NCBI RefSeq assembly: GCF_004343585.1
Contig: NZ_SLYW01000003.1
Location: 248,001 to 312,000 of the forward strand
Length of the DNA stretch: 64,000 nt
Reading direction: 5' to 3'
Source: Neorhizobium sp. JUb45
GTDB taxonomy: Bacteria > Pseudomonadota > Alphaproteobacteria > Rhizobiales > Rhizobiaceae
Shown here: one piece after another, positions 8,089 through 17,450 of the stretch
Layout: every line of letters starts with the position of its first letter
Position numbering within the stretch: the stretch's first letter is position 1
Notes under the pieces: generated by a model
Seen by the model: the letters and a program-made list of their open reading frames with translations, nothing else
Told to the model about the DNA's origin: nothing
The model's database searches: none
Made by a program: the position numbers and the translations under genes

Positions 8089-8508
8089 CAACACTCTTTT
8101 TCAAGCCTAGAATCCATGTTTTCCGGCGTTTTCGCTTAGCTGGGAATCACGTTTCAGACGCTGTCTTACAGGAGTGTGTGACACAAGTGTCTTACAGGAA
8201 CGCCGCTAAATCCTGCCCGTCCTTCCATTCAAGAGATGGGGCGAGGTTAGTTTGTGCTTTGCCAACTGGCGAATGGCTACTTCTCCGCCTGGCGATGAGA
8301 ATGCTCACGGCCAGGTCGTGATAGCCGGTCACCGCAATCCAGCGACAGCCCCCAAAGATTGGCAAATGTCATCTGGGTTAAGCCGCTCCCCTTACGGGCG
8401 CCGGCAAGGACGGGCAGAGACACGCGGCTCTGCCCGGCTTGAGTCTGGGGTGAGGTGCGATGGCACCCAAGACAATACAGCCACTGGCCGCGAGATCGTC
8501 TTTGTTGA
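8089..8508. other. Gene-free stretch downstream of tRNA-Gln, with a short direct repeat
   Basis: About 420 bases with no convincing gene; open frames here lack recognisable domains and ribosome-binding sites. A 12-base direct repeat TGTCTTACAGGA occurs at 8162-8173 and 8188-8199. A tRNA 3' end is a classical integration site, but I see no integrase or second attachment copy in this window, so this could simply be decayed sequence. Confidence 0.5.
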
Positions 8509-9699
8509 TCAAGCCACCTTACCCAATACCCCATGCGGGTCGAGCACGAACTTGGTCGCCGCACCCTGATCAAAGCTCTCATAGCCTTGCGCGGCATCCT
8601 CCAGCGAAATCACCTTGGCATTGACGATATCGGCGATCGGCAGGCGGTCGTGCAAGATGGCCTGCATGAGCTGGCGATTGTATTTCAGCACCGGCGTCTG
8701 CCCCGTATGGAAGGACTGCGCCTTGGCCCAGCCAAGCCCGAACCGCAGTGACAGGCTGCCCTGCTTGGCAGCCGCATCCACGGCACCGGGATCTTCCGTC
8801 ACGTAAAGCCCGGGAATGCCGATCTGACCGGCGGCGCGGGTGATTTCCATCATCTGGTTCAGAACGATCGCCGGCTGTTCGCCGCCGGCATGGCCGCGCG
8901 CCTCGAAACCGACGGCATCAATGGCACTGTCCACCTCGTCGGTGCCGACGACCTGCGCAATCATGTCGCCAAGTCTGTCAGACTGTGAGAGATCGATCGG
9001 TTCGAACCCGACCTTTGCGGCATGCGCCAGACGCTCCTTGTTGAAATCGCCGATCATGACGACGGCAGCCCCCAGAATGCGGGCGGAAGCGGCAGCCGCC
9101 AGCCCCACCGGCCCGGCACCGGCAACATAGACCGTCGAGCCGACGCCGACGCCGGCCTTCACCGCGCCGTGAAAACCGGTCGGCAGAATGTCGGAGAGCA
9201 TGGTGAGGTCGCGGATTTTTGACATCGCCCGGTCGCGATCCGGGAATTTCAGAAGGTTGAAATCGGCGTAAGGAATGGTGACGTAGCGTGCCTGCCCGCC
9301 GATCCAGCCGCCCATATCGACATAACCATAGGCGCCGCCGGCACGCGACGGGTTCACCGTCAGGCACACACCTGTGTCCTGGGCCTTGCAGCAGCGGCAA
9401 CGGCCGCAGGCGACATTGAAGGGCACAGAGACGATATCGCCGATCTCCAGCATCTCGACATCGACGCCCTTTTCGATCACCTCGCCGGTAATTTCATGGC
9501 CAAGCACGAGGCCAGGCATGGCGGTGGTGCGTCCGCGCACCATGTGCTGGTCGGAACCGCAGATATTGGTGGAAATGACTTTCAGGATGACGCCGTGCTC
9601 GATGCGCCGACCATCGGGCGCCTCCAGCTTCGGATCATCGATATCGCGGACTTCCACCTTGCCGGGTTTCAGATAAACGACGCCACGGTTCCTGCTCAT
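8509..9699 (-). CDS. fdhA: Glutathione-independent formaldehyde dehydrogenase (zinc, NAD-dependent)
   Basis: A 396-residue medium-chain dehydrogenase. It carries catalytic zinc ligands Cys47 and His68 (TNICGSDQH, LGHEITG) and a four-cysteine structural zinc site at 98, 101, 104 and 112 (ACGRCRCCKAQDTGVC). The NAD fold has VAGAGPVGLAAAASA. This matches the Pseudomonas putida formaldehyde dehydrogenase/dismutase group, whose ligands sit at nearly the same positions. It oxidises formaldehyde to formate in the cytoplasm. I chose ATG 9699 because AAGGAGG lies seven bases upstream; a longer frame to 9750 has no such site. The gene is followed on its own strand by gene-free sequence towards the tRNA. 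Confidence 0.93.
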   Translation of the reverse strand: MSRNRGVVYLKPGKVEVRDIDDPKLEAPDGRRIEHGVILKVISTNICGSDQHMVRGRTTAMPGLVLGHEITGEVIEKGVDVEMLEIGDIVSVPFNVACGRCRCCKAQDTGVCLTVNPSRAGGAYGYVDMGGWIGGQARYVTIPYADFNLLKFPDRDRAMSKIRDLTMLSDILPTGFHGAVKAGVGVGSTVYVAGAGPVGLAAAASARILGAAVVMIGDFNKERLAHAAKVGFEPIDLSQSDRLGDMIAQVVGTDEVDSAIDAVGFEARGHAGGEQPAIVLNQMMEITRAAGQIGIPGLYVTEDPGAVDAAAKQGSLSLRFGLGWAKAQSFHTGQTPVLKYNRQLMQAILHDRLPIADIVNAKVISLEDAAQGYESFDQGAATKFVLDPHGVLGKVA

Positions 9700-9914
9700 A
9701 CCATTCCTCCTTGGTTGAGTTTGCCCCCGAACTGTTCTGGTCGAAGGCATTTTTGCGGGGCCGATCCCTCCTCGGATCGACGCCGCAACCTTCCAATCGT
9801 TATTGCCGTTTCAAGAGACCATGCATGATGCTTTCGAACGCCCGCGAAAACGACATGGCCGGTCGGCAAAGACGACATATGGTCTGGAATGCGGTGAAGG
9901 GAACAGTAGGCATT

Positions 9915-9947
9915 AAAAAGCCGCCCGCAACATCGTCGCGGACGGCT
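9915..9947 (-). terminator. Intrinsic terminator after the lipoprotein gene
   Basis: On the minus strand AGCCGTCCGC (9947-9938) pairs with GCGGGCGGCT (9928-9919), with one mismatch and a 9-base loop, followed by a run of five T. It lies 28 bases after the stop of the 9975-10571 gene. The rest of 9700-9974 shows no gene. Confidence 0.7.
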
Positions 9948-9974
9948 CGAAAAATCTCTCGACGATATCGGCAA

Positions 9975-10571
9975 TCAGCCCCGGCGCGCAGCCTTCTTCG
10001 GCGCGGCCTTGCCGTCGTCGAAACCGATGCGCACTGTCGTGAAGCGCGAAGCCCCTCCAGCAGCATTCGGGATCGAGACGTCGGCCTTGTTGAAGATGAA
10101 CTGGCCGCTGCCTTCCGGCGGGATGTTGGCGTTAAAGGCAACCTTCTGCGAATAGATGACGTTACTGCCATCGACCACTTCCACCAGAACCGGCAGCGTC
10201 ACGTCACCGGTCTTGCCGGCGGCGCCGGCCACGATGCGGCCCTGCGCCATCACATTGATGGTCAGCGTGGATTCACTCGCCGTGCAGGAGCGCGTCACGT
10301 CGGCAAAGGAGGCCTGATAGATCAGCTTGCTGTCGTCGCCTTCGGCGGCCTTGCCGACATAGGACCGGTGGAAACCGGTATCGGTGCGGATCACCACCTG
10401 CGGGCAATAGGCCTGCACGACCGGTGTGACACTGGCCTGCGCTTCGGCACGACCGGCAGCGCCCAGATCGGGCGTGCTGCAGCCGGCAAGCGCTGCGGCC
10501 AGCCCGGCACCGGCAGCCGTGCGCAAAACCGTCTTGAAAGATGCCGTGGTCAGGGATGTTTTTCCAAACAC
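9975..10571 (-). CDS. Putative lipoprotein of unknown function
   Basis: About 198 residues with a lipoprotein signal: a short basic start, a hydrophobic stretch and the lipobox LAGC. The mature part begins STPDLGAAG and has mostly beta-type sequence ending in a basic AAPKKAARRG tail. I do not recognise a characterised family. The start is uncertain: GTG 10571 has AAAAGGG nine bases upstream, and TTG 10580 is also possible. An upstream extension to 10652 would put about 27 residues before a normal signal peptide and is less likely. It is divergent from thrC and ends in its own terminator. Confidence 0.75.
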   Translation of the reverse strand: MFGKTSLTTASFKTVLRTAAGAGLAAALAGCSTPDLGAAGRAEAQASVTPVVQAYCPQVVIRTDTGFHRSYVGKAAEGDDSKLIYQASFADVTRSCTASESTLTINVMAQGRIVAGAAGKTGDVTLPVLVEVVDGSNVIYSQKVAFNANIPPEGSGQFIFNKADVSIPNAAGGASRFTTVRIGFDDGKAAPKKAARRG

Positions 10572-10868
10572 GTTACTCAACCCTTTTGCATATCTGATCT
10601 GCCGCCTGGCCGATCCTGGCTTTATTTCTGGCGCGACCGGAACTTCCGGCACCTCTTCAAGCCAAGGTCTATAGCAGTGGCATTTTGAAAAATCGATCCG
10701 TTATGACACGAAAATCATCTCTACGTTGAGAGACATGCGAATACGGCAAAATTCGAACTGCGGAACCGCTCGGGCATAATCCGGGCTCGCATTCCCCATC
10801 GGCTTTCTGTATTGAAGGCCGAACTTTTTTACGCCGGCTTTTCCGGAGCCGATGCTTCTTTCTGGGGA

Positions 10869-12275
10869 ATGAACTTCGTGGAATACATCTCGACACGCGG
10901 CGAAGCACCCGCGCTCAGCTTTCGCGACGCACTCATGGCAGGCCTTGCCCGCGATGGCGGCCTTTACGTTCCGCGCGAATGGCCGACATTTTCCAAAAAA
11001 GACATCAAGGCCCTGCGCGGCAAGACCTATCAGGAGATCGCATTCGCGGTTATCAGCCGTTTCACCGGTAACGAGATCGCGGCCGACAAGCTGCAGGCGA
11101 TGATCAATGAGGCCTATGCCACCTTCCGCCATCCGGCCGTTGTGCCGCTGGTGCAGACCGGCCCCAACGATTTCGTGCTGGAACTTTTCCATGGTACGAC
11201 GCTCGCCTTCAAGGACGTGGCGATGCAATTGCTCGCCCGCCTGATGGACCACGTACTGGCCGAACGCGGCCAGCGCGCAACCATCGTCGGCGCGACCTCG
11301 GGCGATACTGGCGGCGCCGCCATCGACGCCTTTGCCGGCCGCGAGCGCACCGATGTGTTCATCCTGTTCCCGCATGGCAAGGTTTCGCCGGTGCAGCAGC
11401 GCCAGATGACCTCCTCGGGTGCTTCGAACGTTTATGCGGTTGCCGTGAAGGGCAATTTCGACGATTGCCAGAACCTTGTGAAGGAGATGTTCAACGACGT
11501 CGCCTTCCGCGAAAAGGTCGGCCTGTCGGGTGTCAATTCGATCAACTGGGCGCGCATCATGGCGCAGGTGGTTTACTACTTTACCTCCGCCCTTTCGCTT
11601 GGCGCACCAGACCGCAAGGTCTCGTTCACGGTACCGACCGGCAATTTTGGCGATATCTTTGCAGGCTACGTGGCCAAGAAAATGGGCCTGCCCATTGAGC
11701 GTCTGGCGATTGCCACCAACGACAACGACATTCTCGCCCGCACGCTGAAGACCGGCCGTTACGAGATGAAGGGCGTGCACGCCACCACCTCGCCGTCGAT
11801 GGATATCCAGATCTCCTCCAACTTCGAACGCCTCCTGTTCGAAGCCTATGGTCGCGATTCCGGCGCCGTGCGCAATGCCATGGCGAGCCTGAAACAGTCC
11901 GGTTCGTTCGAGATCCAGCCGGAAGCCCTGAAAGCCATCCGCCGCGAGTTCCGCGCCGCCCGCGCCACCGAAAAGCAGGTTGCCGCGACCATCAAGGACA
12001 CCTTGGCCGAGACCGGCTATCTGATCGATCCACATACGGCAACGGGCGTTTTTGCGGCGAAAAAGTTCGCAAAGCCGGGCGTTCCGATGGTGACACTGTC
12101 GACTGCCCACCCGGCCAAGTTCCCGGCTGCCGTAGAAAGCGCTTGCGGAATTTCTCCAGCACTTCCACTATGGCTTGCTGATTTAATGACACGGGAGGAG
12201 CGTTTCGATCTCTTGGATGCGGACCTGAAAGCCGTCGAAGGCTTCATCAGCAAACATGCCCGGGCCACCGCCTGA
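10869..12275 (+). CDS. thrC: Threonine synthase
   Basis: A 468-residue PLP enzyme that converts O-phospho-L-homoserine to L-threonine. The N-terminal motif MNFVEYISTRGEAP, the PLP-binding lysine in FHGTTLAFKDVAMQ (Lys115) and the phosphate-binding segment GATSGDTGGAA are all typical of the longer bacterial/fungal threonine synthase type. ATG 10869 gives the family length; an upstream TTG at 10812 would add 19 unrelated residues. The downstream M16 peptidase gene starts 28 bases after the stop, a gene pair conserved in Rhizobiaceae. Homoserine kinase (thrB), the preceding step, is also in this window at 27746-28720 but is not linked. Confidence 0.96.
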   Translation: MNFVEYISTRGEAPALSFRDALMAGLARDGGLYVPREWPTFSKKDIKALRGKTYQEIAFAVISRFTGNEIAADKLQAMINEAYATFRHPAVVPLVQTGPNDFVLELFHGTTLAFKDVAMQLLARLMDHVLAERGQRATIVGATSGDTGGAAIDAFAGRERTDVFILFPHGKVSPVQQRQMTSSGASNVYAVAVKGNFDDCQNLVKEMFNDVAFREKVGLSGVNSINWARIMAQVVYYFTSALSLGAPDRKVSFTVPTGNFGDIFAGYVAKKMGLPIERLAIATNDNDILARTLKTGRYEMKGVHATTSPSMDIQISSNFERLLFEAYGRDSGAVRNAMASLKQSGSFEIQPEALKAIRREFRAARATEKQVAATIKDTLAETGYLIDPHTATGVFAAKKFAKPGVPMVTLSTAHPAKFPAAVESACGISPALPLWLADLMTREERFDLLDADLKAVEGFISKHARATA

Positions 12276-12303
12276 CGGGATCAGAAGACGCCGGAGATAC
12301 AGT

Positions 12304-13602
12304 ATGAATGTTAATATCACCCGGCTCGCCTCCGGGTTGACCGTCGTCACCGAAAACATGCCGCATCTGGAAAGCGTTGCGCTGGGCGTATGGATCAAGT
12401 CCGGCTCGCGCAACGAGATGGATAACGAGCATGGTATCGCCCACCTTCTCGAGCACATGGCCTTCAAGGGCACCGCGCGCCGCAGTGCCCGCGATATCGC
12501 CGAGGAAATCGAGAATGTCGGCGGCGAGTTGAACGCCGCCACCTCGACGGAGACGACCTCCTATTACGCCCGCGTGCTGCGCGACGACGTGCCGCTCGCC
12601 GTCGATATCCTTGCCGACATCCTGACCGAATCGGCTTTTGATGAAGAAGAACTGCAGCGCGAGAAGAACGTCATCCTGCAGGAAATCGGCGCGGCCAATG
12701 ATACGCCCGACGACATCGTTTTCGACCGGTTTTCCGAAGTCGCCTATCGCGGCCAGACGCTTGGCCGGCCGATCCTCGGCACGCCGGAAACAGTGCTGGC
12801 GTTCACGCCCGACAATATTCGTGGTTACCTTTCGCGCAATTACACCACCGACCGCATGTTTGTGGTAGCGGCTGGCGCCGTCGATCACGACGTGTTCGTC
12901 AAACAGGTGGAACAGCGTTTCGCCTCGCTGCCGCAGAGCCCCTCGGCACCGCCGGTTCTGGAAGCTGCCAAATATATCGGCGGTGACGTGCGCGAAACCC
13001 GCGACCTGATGGATACGCAGGTGCTTCTCGGCTTCGAGGGCAAGGCCTATCACATGCGGGACTTCTACTGCTCGCAGATCCTTGCCAACATTCTCGGCGG
13101 CGGCATGTCCTCGCGCCTGTTCCAGGAAGTGCGCGAACATCGCGGCCTCTGTTACTCTGTCTACGCCTTCCATTGGGGCTTTTCCGATACCGGCATCTTT
13201 GGCATCCATGCCGCCACCGGCGCGCAGGACCTGCCGCAGCTGGTTCCGGTCATTCTCGACGAGCTGCGCAAGTCTTCCGAAGTCATGCACCAGCAGGAAA
13301 TCGATCGCGCCCGCGCCCAGATTCGCGCCCAGCTGCTGATGGGTCAGGAAAGCCCCGGCGCGCGCGCCGGCCAGATCGCCCGCCAGATGCTGCTTTACGG
13401 CCGTCCGATCCCGAGCGGCGAGATGATGGAGCGTCTGGAAGGCATCACCACCCAGCGCCTGACCGATCTTGCCGGACGGCTGTTTTTCGATACAGTTCCG
13501 ACATTGTCGGCCATCGGCCCGGTGGAAACGCTGGCGCCGTTCGAAGACATCACCTCGGCGCTTTCTTCGCCGCAGATCAAGACACAACAGGCCACCGGCT
13601 GA
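12304..13602 (+). CDS. M16-family zinc metallopeptidase (processing-peptidase-like)
   Basis: A 432-residue inverzincin protease. The inverted zinc motif HLLEH is at residues 47-51 (GIAHLLEHMAFKGT), with the downstream acidic segment ENVGGELNAATSTE that helps bind zinc and substrate. The C-terminal half has the non-catalytic M16 domain with GGGMSSRLFQEVREHRGLCY. It resembles the beta subunit of mitochondrial processing peptidase and bacterial PqqL/YmxG-type proteins. No signal peptide is obvious, so it probably acts in the cytoplasm. ATG 12304 follows CCGGAGATACAGT, a usable ribosome-binding site. Confidence 0.94.
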   Translation: MNVNITRLASGLTVVTENMPHLESVALGVWIKSGSRNEMDNEHGIAHLLEHMAFKGTARRSARDIAEEIENVGGELNAATSTETTSYYARVLRDDVPLAVDILADILTESAFDEEELQREKNVILQEIGAANDTPDDIVFDRFSEVAYRGQTLGRPILGTPETVLAFTPDNIRGYLSRNYTTDRMFVVAAGAVDHDVFVKQVEQRFASLPQSPSAPPVLEAAKYIGGDVRETRDLMDTQVLLGFEGKAYHMRDFYCSQILANILGGGMSSRLFQEVREHRGLCYSVYAFHWGFSDTGIFGIHAATGAQDLPQLVPVILDELRKSSEVMHQQEIDRARAQIRAQLLMGQESPGARAGQIARQMLLYGRPIPSGEMMERLEGITTQRLTDLAGRLFFDTVPTLSAIGPVETLAPFEDITSALSSPQIKTQQATG

Positions 13603-13756
13603 TCCGGCCCGGCCGGGGCTCAAAACATCGCTCCGGCTAACCGCCTTCCCGCCGATGTTCCCTGCCGACCCAGGGCTATCGCATATGGACCCGATGCAGC
13701 GCCGCGAGCTCCCTTTGAGTGCCCTCGTTGAAGCGGGGGCATCTGGCATCAAGAAA

Positions 13757-13893
13757 GTCCCCCTCTGGCCTGCCGGCCATCTCCCCCACAAGGGGGGAGA
13801 AGACTTGCGGCAATCACTTGCTCATATTGAACCTCGGCGGATCGGCTGGGTTAAGCCCCTCCCCCTTGTGGGGAGGGGTTTGGGGCGGGGTCT
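13757..13893. repeat. RIME-like intergenic palindromic repeat
   Basis: The gap between the M16 and GNAT genes (13603-13932) holds two GC-rich palindromic modules. The first is near 13757-13801 (CTGGCCTGCCGGCCAT, then CTCCCCC-ACAA-GGGGGGAG). The second is near 13855-13893 (CCCCTCCCCCTTGTGGGGAGGGG). This is the pattern of Rhizobium-specific intergenic mosaic elements found in many copies in these genomes. No gene is present in the gap. Confidence 0.7.
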
Positions 13894-13932
13894 TTTAATA
13901 TGCGAAACCGTATCCGGTGGAGCACGCATGAC

Positions 13933-14538
13933 ATGACGAAATCAGTCTTTCGTTTCCTGTCGCGGCAGCCGGAGACGCCGGAGCTTTACGGCGATCACCA
14001 TCTGTTGCGCCTGCCGCGTTTTGCCGATTACCGCCAGTGGTTTGCCGCCCGTGACGGAAGCCGCGCCTTTCTGCAGCCATGGGAGCCGACTTGGCGGGCC
14101 GACGAACTGACGGAAAGCGCTTTCCGGCTGCGTGTGCAGCGCAATACACAGGAATTCTCCTCGGGCGTCGCGGTGCCGTTTTTTCTGTTCCGGCGCGAAG
14201 ACATGGCACTGATGGGGGGGCTTACTGTCGGCTATATCCGCCGGGGAGCGGCACAAAGCTGCATGATCGGCTACTGGATGGGTGAAAAATATGCTGGCAA
14301 TGGCCATATGTTCGCCGCACTCAAGCTAGCAGTACCCTACATCCACACCGGACTTCAGTTGCACCGTATCGAAGCAGCCTGTATTGCAGAGAATTGGAAA
14401 AGCGTGCGTCTTCTCGAGAAGGCCGGTTTCGAACGGGAAGGTCTCTTGCGAAAATACCTGAAGATAAACGGCGAGTGGCGCGACCACCTGATGTTTTCAC
14501 GACTGGCCGGTGAGCCGACAGAGATCGGCACACCATGA
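13933..14538 (+). CDS. GNAT-family N-acetyltransferase (RimJ-like)
   Basis: A 201-residue protein with the RimJ/RimL-type acetyltransferase fold. The acetyl-CoA region is GYWMGEKYAGNGHMFAAL near residue 115, followed by the characteristic HRIEAACIAENWKSVRLLEKAGF and EGLLRKYLKINGEWRDHLMF. Family members acetylate ribosomal protein N-termini or small amines; the substrate is not readable from sequence. The start could be ATG 13933 or ATG 13928 in another frame; 13933 keeps the family N-terminus. Its stop overlaps the GGDEF-EAL start by four bases, indicating co-translation. Confidence 0.9.
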   Translation: MTKSVFRFLSRQPETPELYGDHHLLRLPRFADYRQWFAARDGSRAFLQPWEPTWRADELTESAFRLRVQRNTQEFSSGVAVPFFLFRREDMALMGGLTVGYIRRGAAQSCMIGYWMGEKYAGNGHMFAALKLAVPYIHTGLQLHRIEAACIAENWKSVRLLEKAGFEREGLLRKYLKINGEWRDHLMFSRLAGEPTEIGTP

Positions 14539-17432
14539 TGCAGCGTGCCCCTCGCCTGACCATGCAGCGCATTCTTGCCGCGCTGGTTCTGATGCTGACC
14601 GCCCTCGTTTCAACGGCCGCCTTCGCCGCCGAGCCGGTCAAGCTTTCGCGTGACGACACCGCGCTCGACCTGACGCCGACAACCGAGATCTATGCCAACC
14701 AGGGCGAAGCCTTTCAGGTTTCCACCGCTGCCGGCACCGATGGCATCCGCCGCCGTATCGAGGTGCGCGCCTCCTCGCAAAGCCACCAGGGCGACTGGGC
14801 TGTGTTCGCGCTCGCCAACGTCACCGACGAACAGCTGGAGCGCGTCATCGTCGCACCGCATTTCCGCCTGGCAAAATCGCAGCTATTCTGGCCCGATCTC
14901 GGGTCGCAGCGCATCATCTCGATCACGCCATCCGAAGGTTTTGCACTCGACCGTATCGCCAGCCCCGATGCCGACGTGTTTCGCATCACGCTCAACCCCG
15001 GCGCCGTCATCACTTTCGTGGCCGAGCTTTCGACTCCGCAACTGCCGCAGATCTATCTCTGGCAACCGGATGCCTATAAGGATTCGATCAACTCCTTCAC
15101 GCTCTACAAGGGCATCGTGCTCGGCATCGCTGGCCTGCTTGCCGTGTTCCTGACCATCCTTTTCGTGGTCAAGGGCACCTCGATGCTGCCGGCCGCCGCC
15201 GCCCTTGCATGGGCGGTGCTCGCCTATGTCTGCGTCGACTTCGGGTTTCTCGAAAAGCTCATATCGGTGACATCGAGCGACCAGCGAATATGGCGTGCCG
15301 GCGCGGAAGTGTCGCTGGCCTCATCAATGGTGATCTTCCTGTTCACCTATCTCAACCTCAACCGCTGGCACGTGCATCTGGGCTATGCGACATTTGCCTG
15401 GATCATCGGTCTAGGTCTGCTGTTCGGCGTCGCCATCTACGATCCGTCGATCGCATCCGGTATTGCGCGCCTGTCCTTCGCGCTGACCGGCACGGCCGGC
15501 ATCCTTTTGATCGTTTATCTCGGCATGAACCGTTTTGACCGCGCCATTCTTCTGGTGCCGACATGGGCGGTTCTGCTGGTCTGGCTGTTCGGCGGCTGGC
15601 TGACCGTCACCGGGCGGCTGGACAACGACATCATCCAGCCGGCGCTGGGCGGTGGTCTGGTGTTGATCGTCCTCTTGATCGGCTTCACGGTCATGCAGCA
15701 CGCCTTTGCCGGCGGCGCCTATCAGCAGGGCCTGTTTTCCGATCTGGAGCGCCAGTCGCTGGCGCTGACCGGCTCGGGCGATACCGTCTGGGACTGGGAC
15801 GTGGCGCGCGACCGCGTCATCACCACGCCGGATATTTCCGCGCAGCTCGGCCTTTCCTCCGGCACCATGCACGGGCCGGTGCGCAACTGGATCCCGCGCC
15901 TGCACCCGGATGATCGCGATCGCTTCAAGGCGACGCTCGACGTGCTCTTGGAACACCGCCGCGGCCGCCTGAACCACGAATTCCGCATCCGCGCAGAAGA
16001 CGGCCATTTCCACTGGCTGCAAATCCGCGCCCGGCCCGTTCTCGGCTCCAACGGCGAAATCATCCGTTGCGTCGGCACCGTCGTTGATGTGACCGAGCAG
16101 AAAAACTCCGTCGAGCGGCTGCTGCAGGATGCCATGCACGACAACCTCACCGGCCTGCCGAACCGTCAGGTGTTTCTCGATCGTCTGCAATCGGTGCTGA
16201 CCATCGCCGCTTCCAGCGATGGCGTGCGCCCGACCGTGCTGTCGATAGATATCGACCGCTACAAGCAGGTGAACGACAGTTTGGGCATCGCCGCGGGTGA
16301 CAACATTCTCATTGCGCTCACCCGCCGCCTGCGCCGTTTGCTGAAGCCGCAGGATACGCTGGCCCGCCTCTCCGGCGACGAGTTCGGCCTCATCCTCGTG
16401 TCCGAACGCGATCCGGCCAAGGTGGCGGATTTTGCCGATGCCGTCTCCAAGGCGATCATGGTGCCTATCAATTTCGCGCATCGCGAAATCATCCTCACGG
16501 CCTCGATCGGGCTTGCCTCATGGGTGGACCAGCAGGAAAACGCGCAAGGCCTGTTGAGCGACGCCGAGCTTGCCATGTACCGGGCCAAACGCGCCGGCGG
16601 CAACCGCGTCGAACCGTTCCGCCCGGCCTTCCGCGCCTCCGGCACCGACCGCCTGCAGCTGGAAACGGATCTGCGCCGTGCGCTGGACCGCAAGGAACTG
16701 ACCATGGCCTACCAGCCGATCATCCGGCTGGACAATGGCGAGATCGCCGGTTTCGAATCGCTGATGCGCTGGGAACACCCCAAGCGCGGCACGATTCCGC
16801 CGAGCGAGTTCATCCCGATCGCGGAAATGTCGGACCTGATCGGCCCGCTCGGCCTGTTCGCGCTCGACCGCTCCGCAAACGACCTGAAGGACTGGGAAAC
16901 CCAGACCGGTGTTCTGCCGATCTTCATGTCGGTGAACCTGTCGAGCGCGCAGCTGATCAACAATGATCTCTGCAACGACGTCCGTTCCATCCTCGCACGC
17001 ACCCATTGCGAACCGAGCCGGTTCAAGCTGGAACTGACCGAATCGGTGATGATGGAGAACCCGGAACAGGCCCGCCTCGTGCTCAACAAGCTCAAGGAAA
17101 CCGGCCTCAGCCTCGCACTGGACGATTTTGGCACCGGCCATTCCTCGCTCGCCTACCTGACGCAATTCCCGTTCGACACGATCAAGCTCGACAAGGCGCT
17201 GGTGGCGGGTGCGGCCGAAAAACGCGCACTGCTGCTGCGCTCGGTGATCGCCATGGCCCGTTCGCTGGAAATGGTGGTGGTGGCCGAGGGCGTGGAGACC
17301 GACGAAGACGCCGCCGATCTGGTGAAAATGGGCTGCCATTACGGCCAGAGCTATCTGTTTGGCCCGCCGATGGATGCCGGTTCGGTGCAACGGTTGCTGA
17401 AGGAACGGTTTCCGCTGACAAAACGGGCGTGA
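14535..17432 (+). CDS. Membrane-bound PAS-GGDEF-EAL cyclic-di-GMP protein
   Basis: A 965-residue inner-membrane protein. It has a signal peptide (ending near AAFAAEP), a periplasmic region of about 150 residues, a block of about seven membrane helices (roughly 190-395), a PAS domain (SGDTVWDWDVARDRV to TVVDVTEQK), a GGDEF domain and an EAL domain. The GGDEF signature is SGDEF. The EAL signature reads FESLMRWEHP (ESL rather than EAL), while DDFGTGHSSLAYL, KLDK and VVAEGVET are intact. So phosphodiesterase activity is likely and cyclase activity is uncertain. The periplasm-7TM layout suggests an external signal. It may be part of a thrC-M16-GNAT transcription unit. Confidence 0.93.
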   Translation: MMQRAPRLTMQRILAALVLMLTALVSTAAFAAEPVKLSRDDTALDLTPTTEIYANQGEAFQVSTAAGTDGIRRRIEVRASSQSHQGDWAVFALANVTDEQLERVIVAPHFRLAKSQLFWPDLGSQRIISITPSEGFALDRIASPDADVFRITLNPGAVITFVAELSTPQLPQIYLWQPDAYKDSINSFTLYKGIVLGIAGLLAVFLTILFVVKGTSMLPAAAALAWAVLAYVCVDFGFLEKLISVTSSDQRIWRAGAEVSLASSMVIFLFTYLNLNRWHVHLGYATFAWIIGLGLLFGVAIYDPSIASGIARLSFALTGTAGILLIVYLGMNRFDRAILLVPTWAVLLVWLFGGWLTVTGRLDNDIIQPALGGGLVLIVLLIGFTVMQHAFAGGAYQQGLFSDLERQSLALTGSGDTVWDWDVARDRVITTPDISAQLGLSSGTMHGPVRNWIPRLHPDDRDRFKATLDVLLEHRRGRLNHEFRIRAEDGHFHWLQIRARPVLGSNGEIIRCVGTVVDVTEQKNSVERLLQDAMHDNLTGLPNRQVFLDRLQSVLTIAASSDGVRPTVLSIDIDRYKQVNDSLGIAAGDNILIALTRRLRRLLKPQDTLARLSGDEFGLILVSERDPAKVADFADAVSKAIMVPINFAHREIILTASIGLASWVDQQENAQGLLSDAELAMYRAKRAGGNRVEPFRPAFRASGTDRLQLETDLRRALDRKELTMAYQPIIRLDNGEIAGFESLMRWEHPKRGTIPPSEFIPIAEMSDLIGPLGLFALDRSANDLKDWETQTGVLPIFMSVNLSSAQLINNDLCNDVRSILARTHCEPSRFKLELTESVMMENPEQARLVLNKLKETGLSLALDDFGTGHSSLAYLTQFPFDTIKLDKALVAGAAEKRALLLRSVIAMARSLEMVVVAEGVETDEDAADLVKMGCHYGQSYLFGPPMDAGSVQRLLKERFPLTKRA

Positions 17433-17450
17433 GGGGGGAAGCGACGGTCG

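Noticed and set aside
8252..8597. Short open frames on both strands between tRNA-Gln and fdhA
   Set aside because: They have no ribosome-binding site, no recognisable domain and overlap each other.
12247..13791. 514-codon minus-strand frame over the M16 peptidase
   Set aside because: It is antisense to an intact HxxEH metallopeptidase and has no domain of its own.
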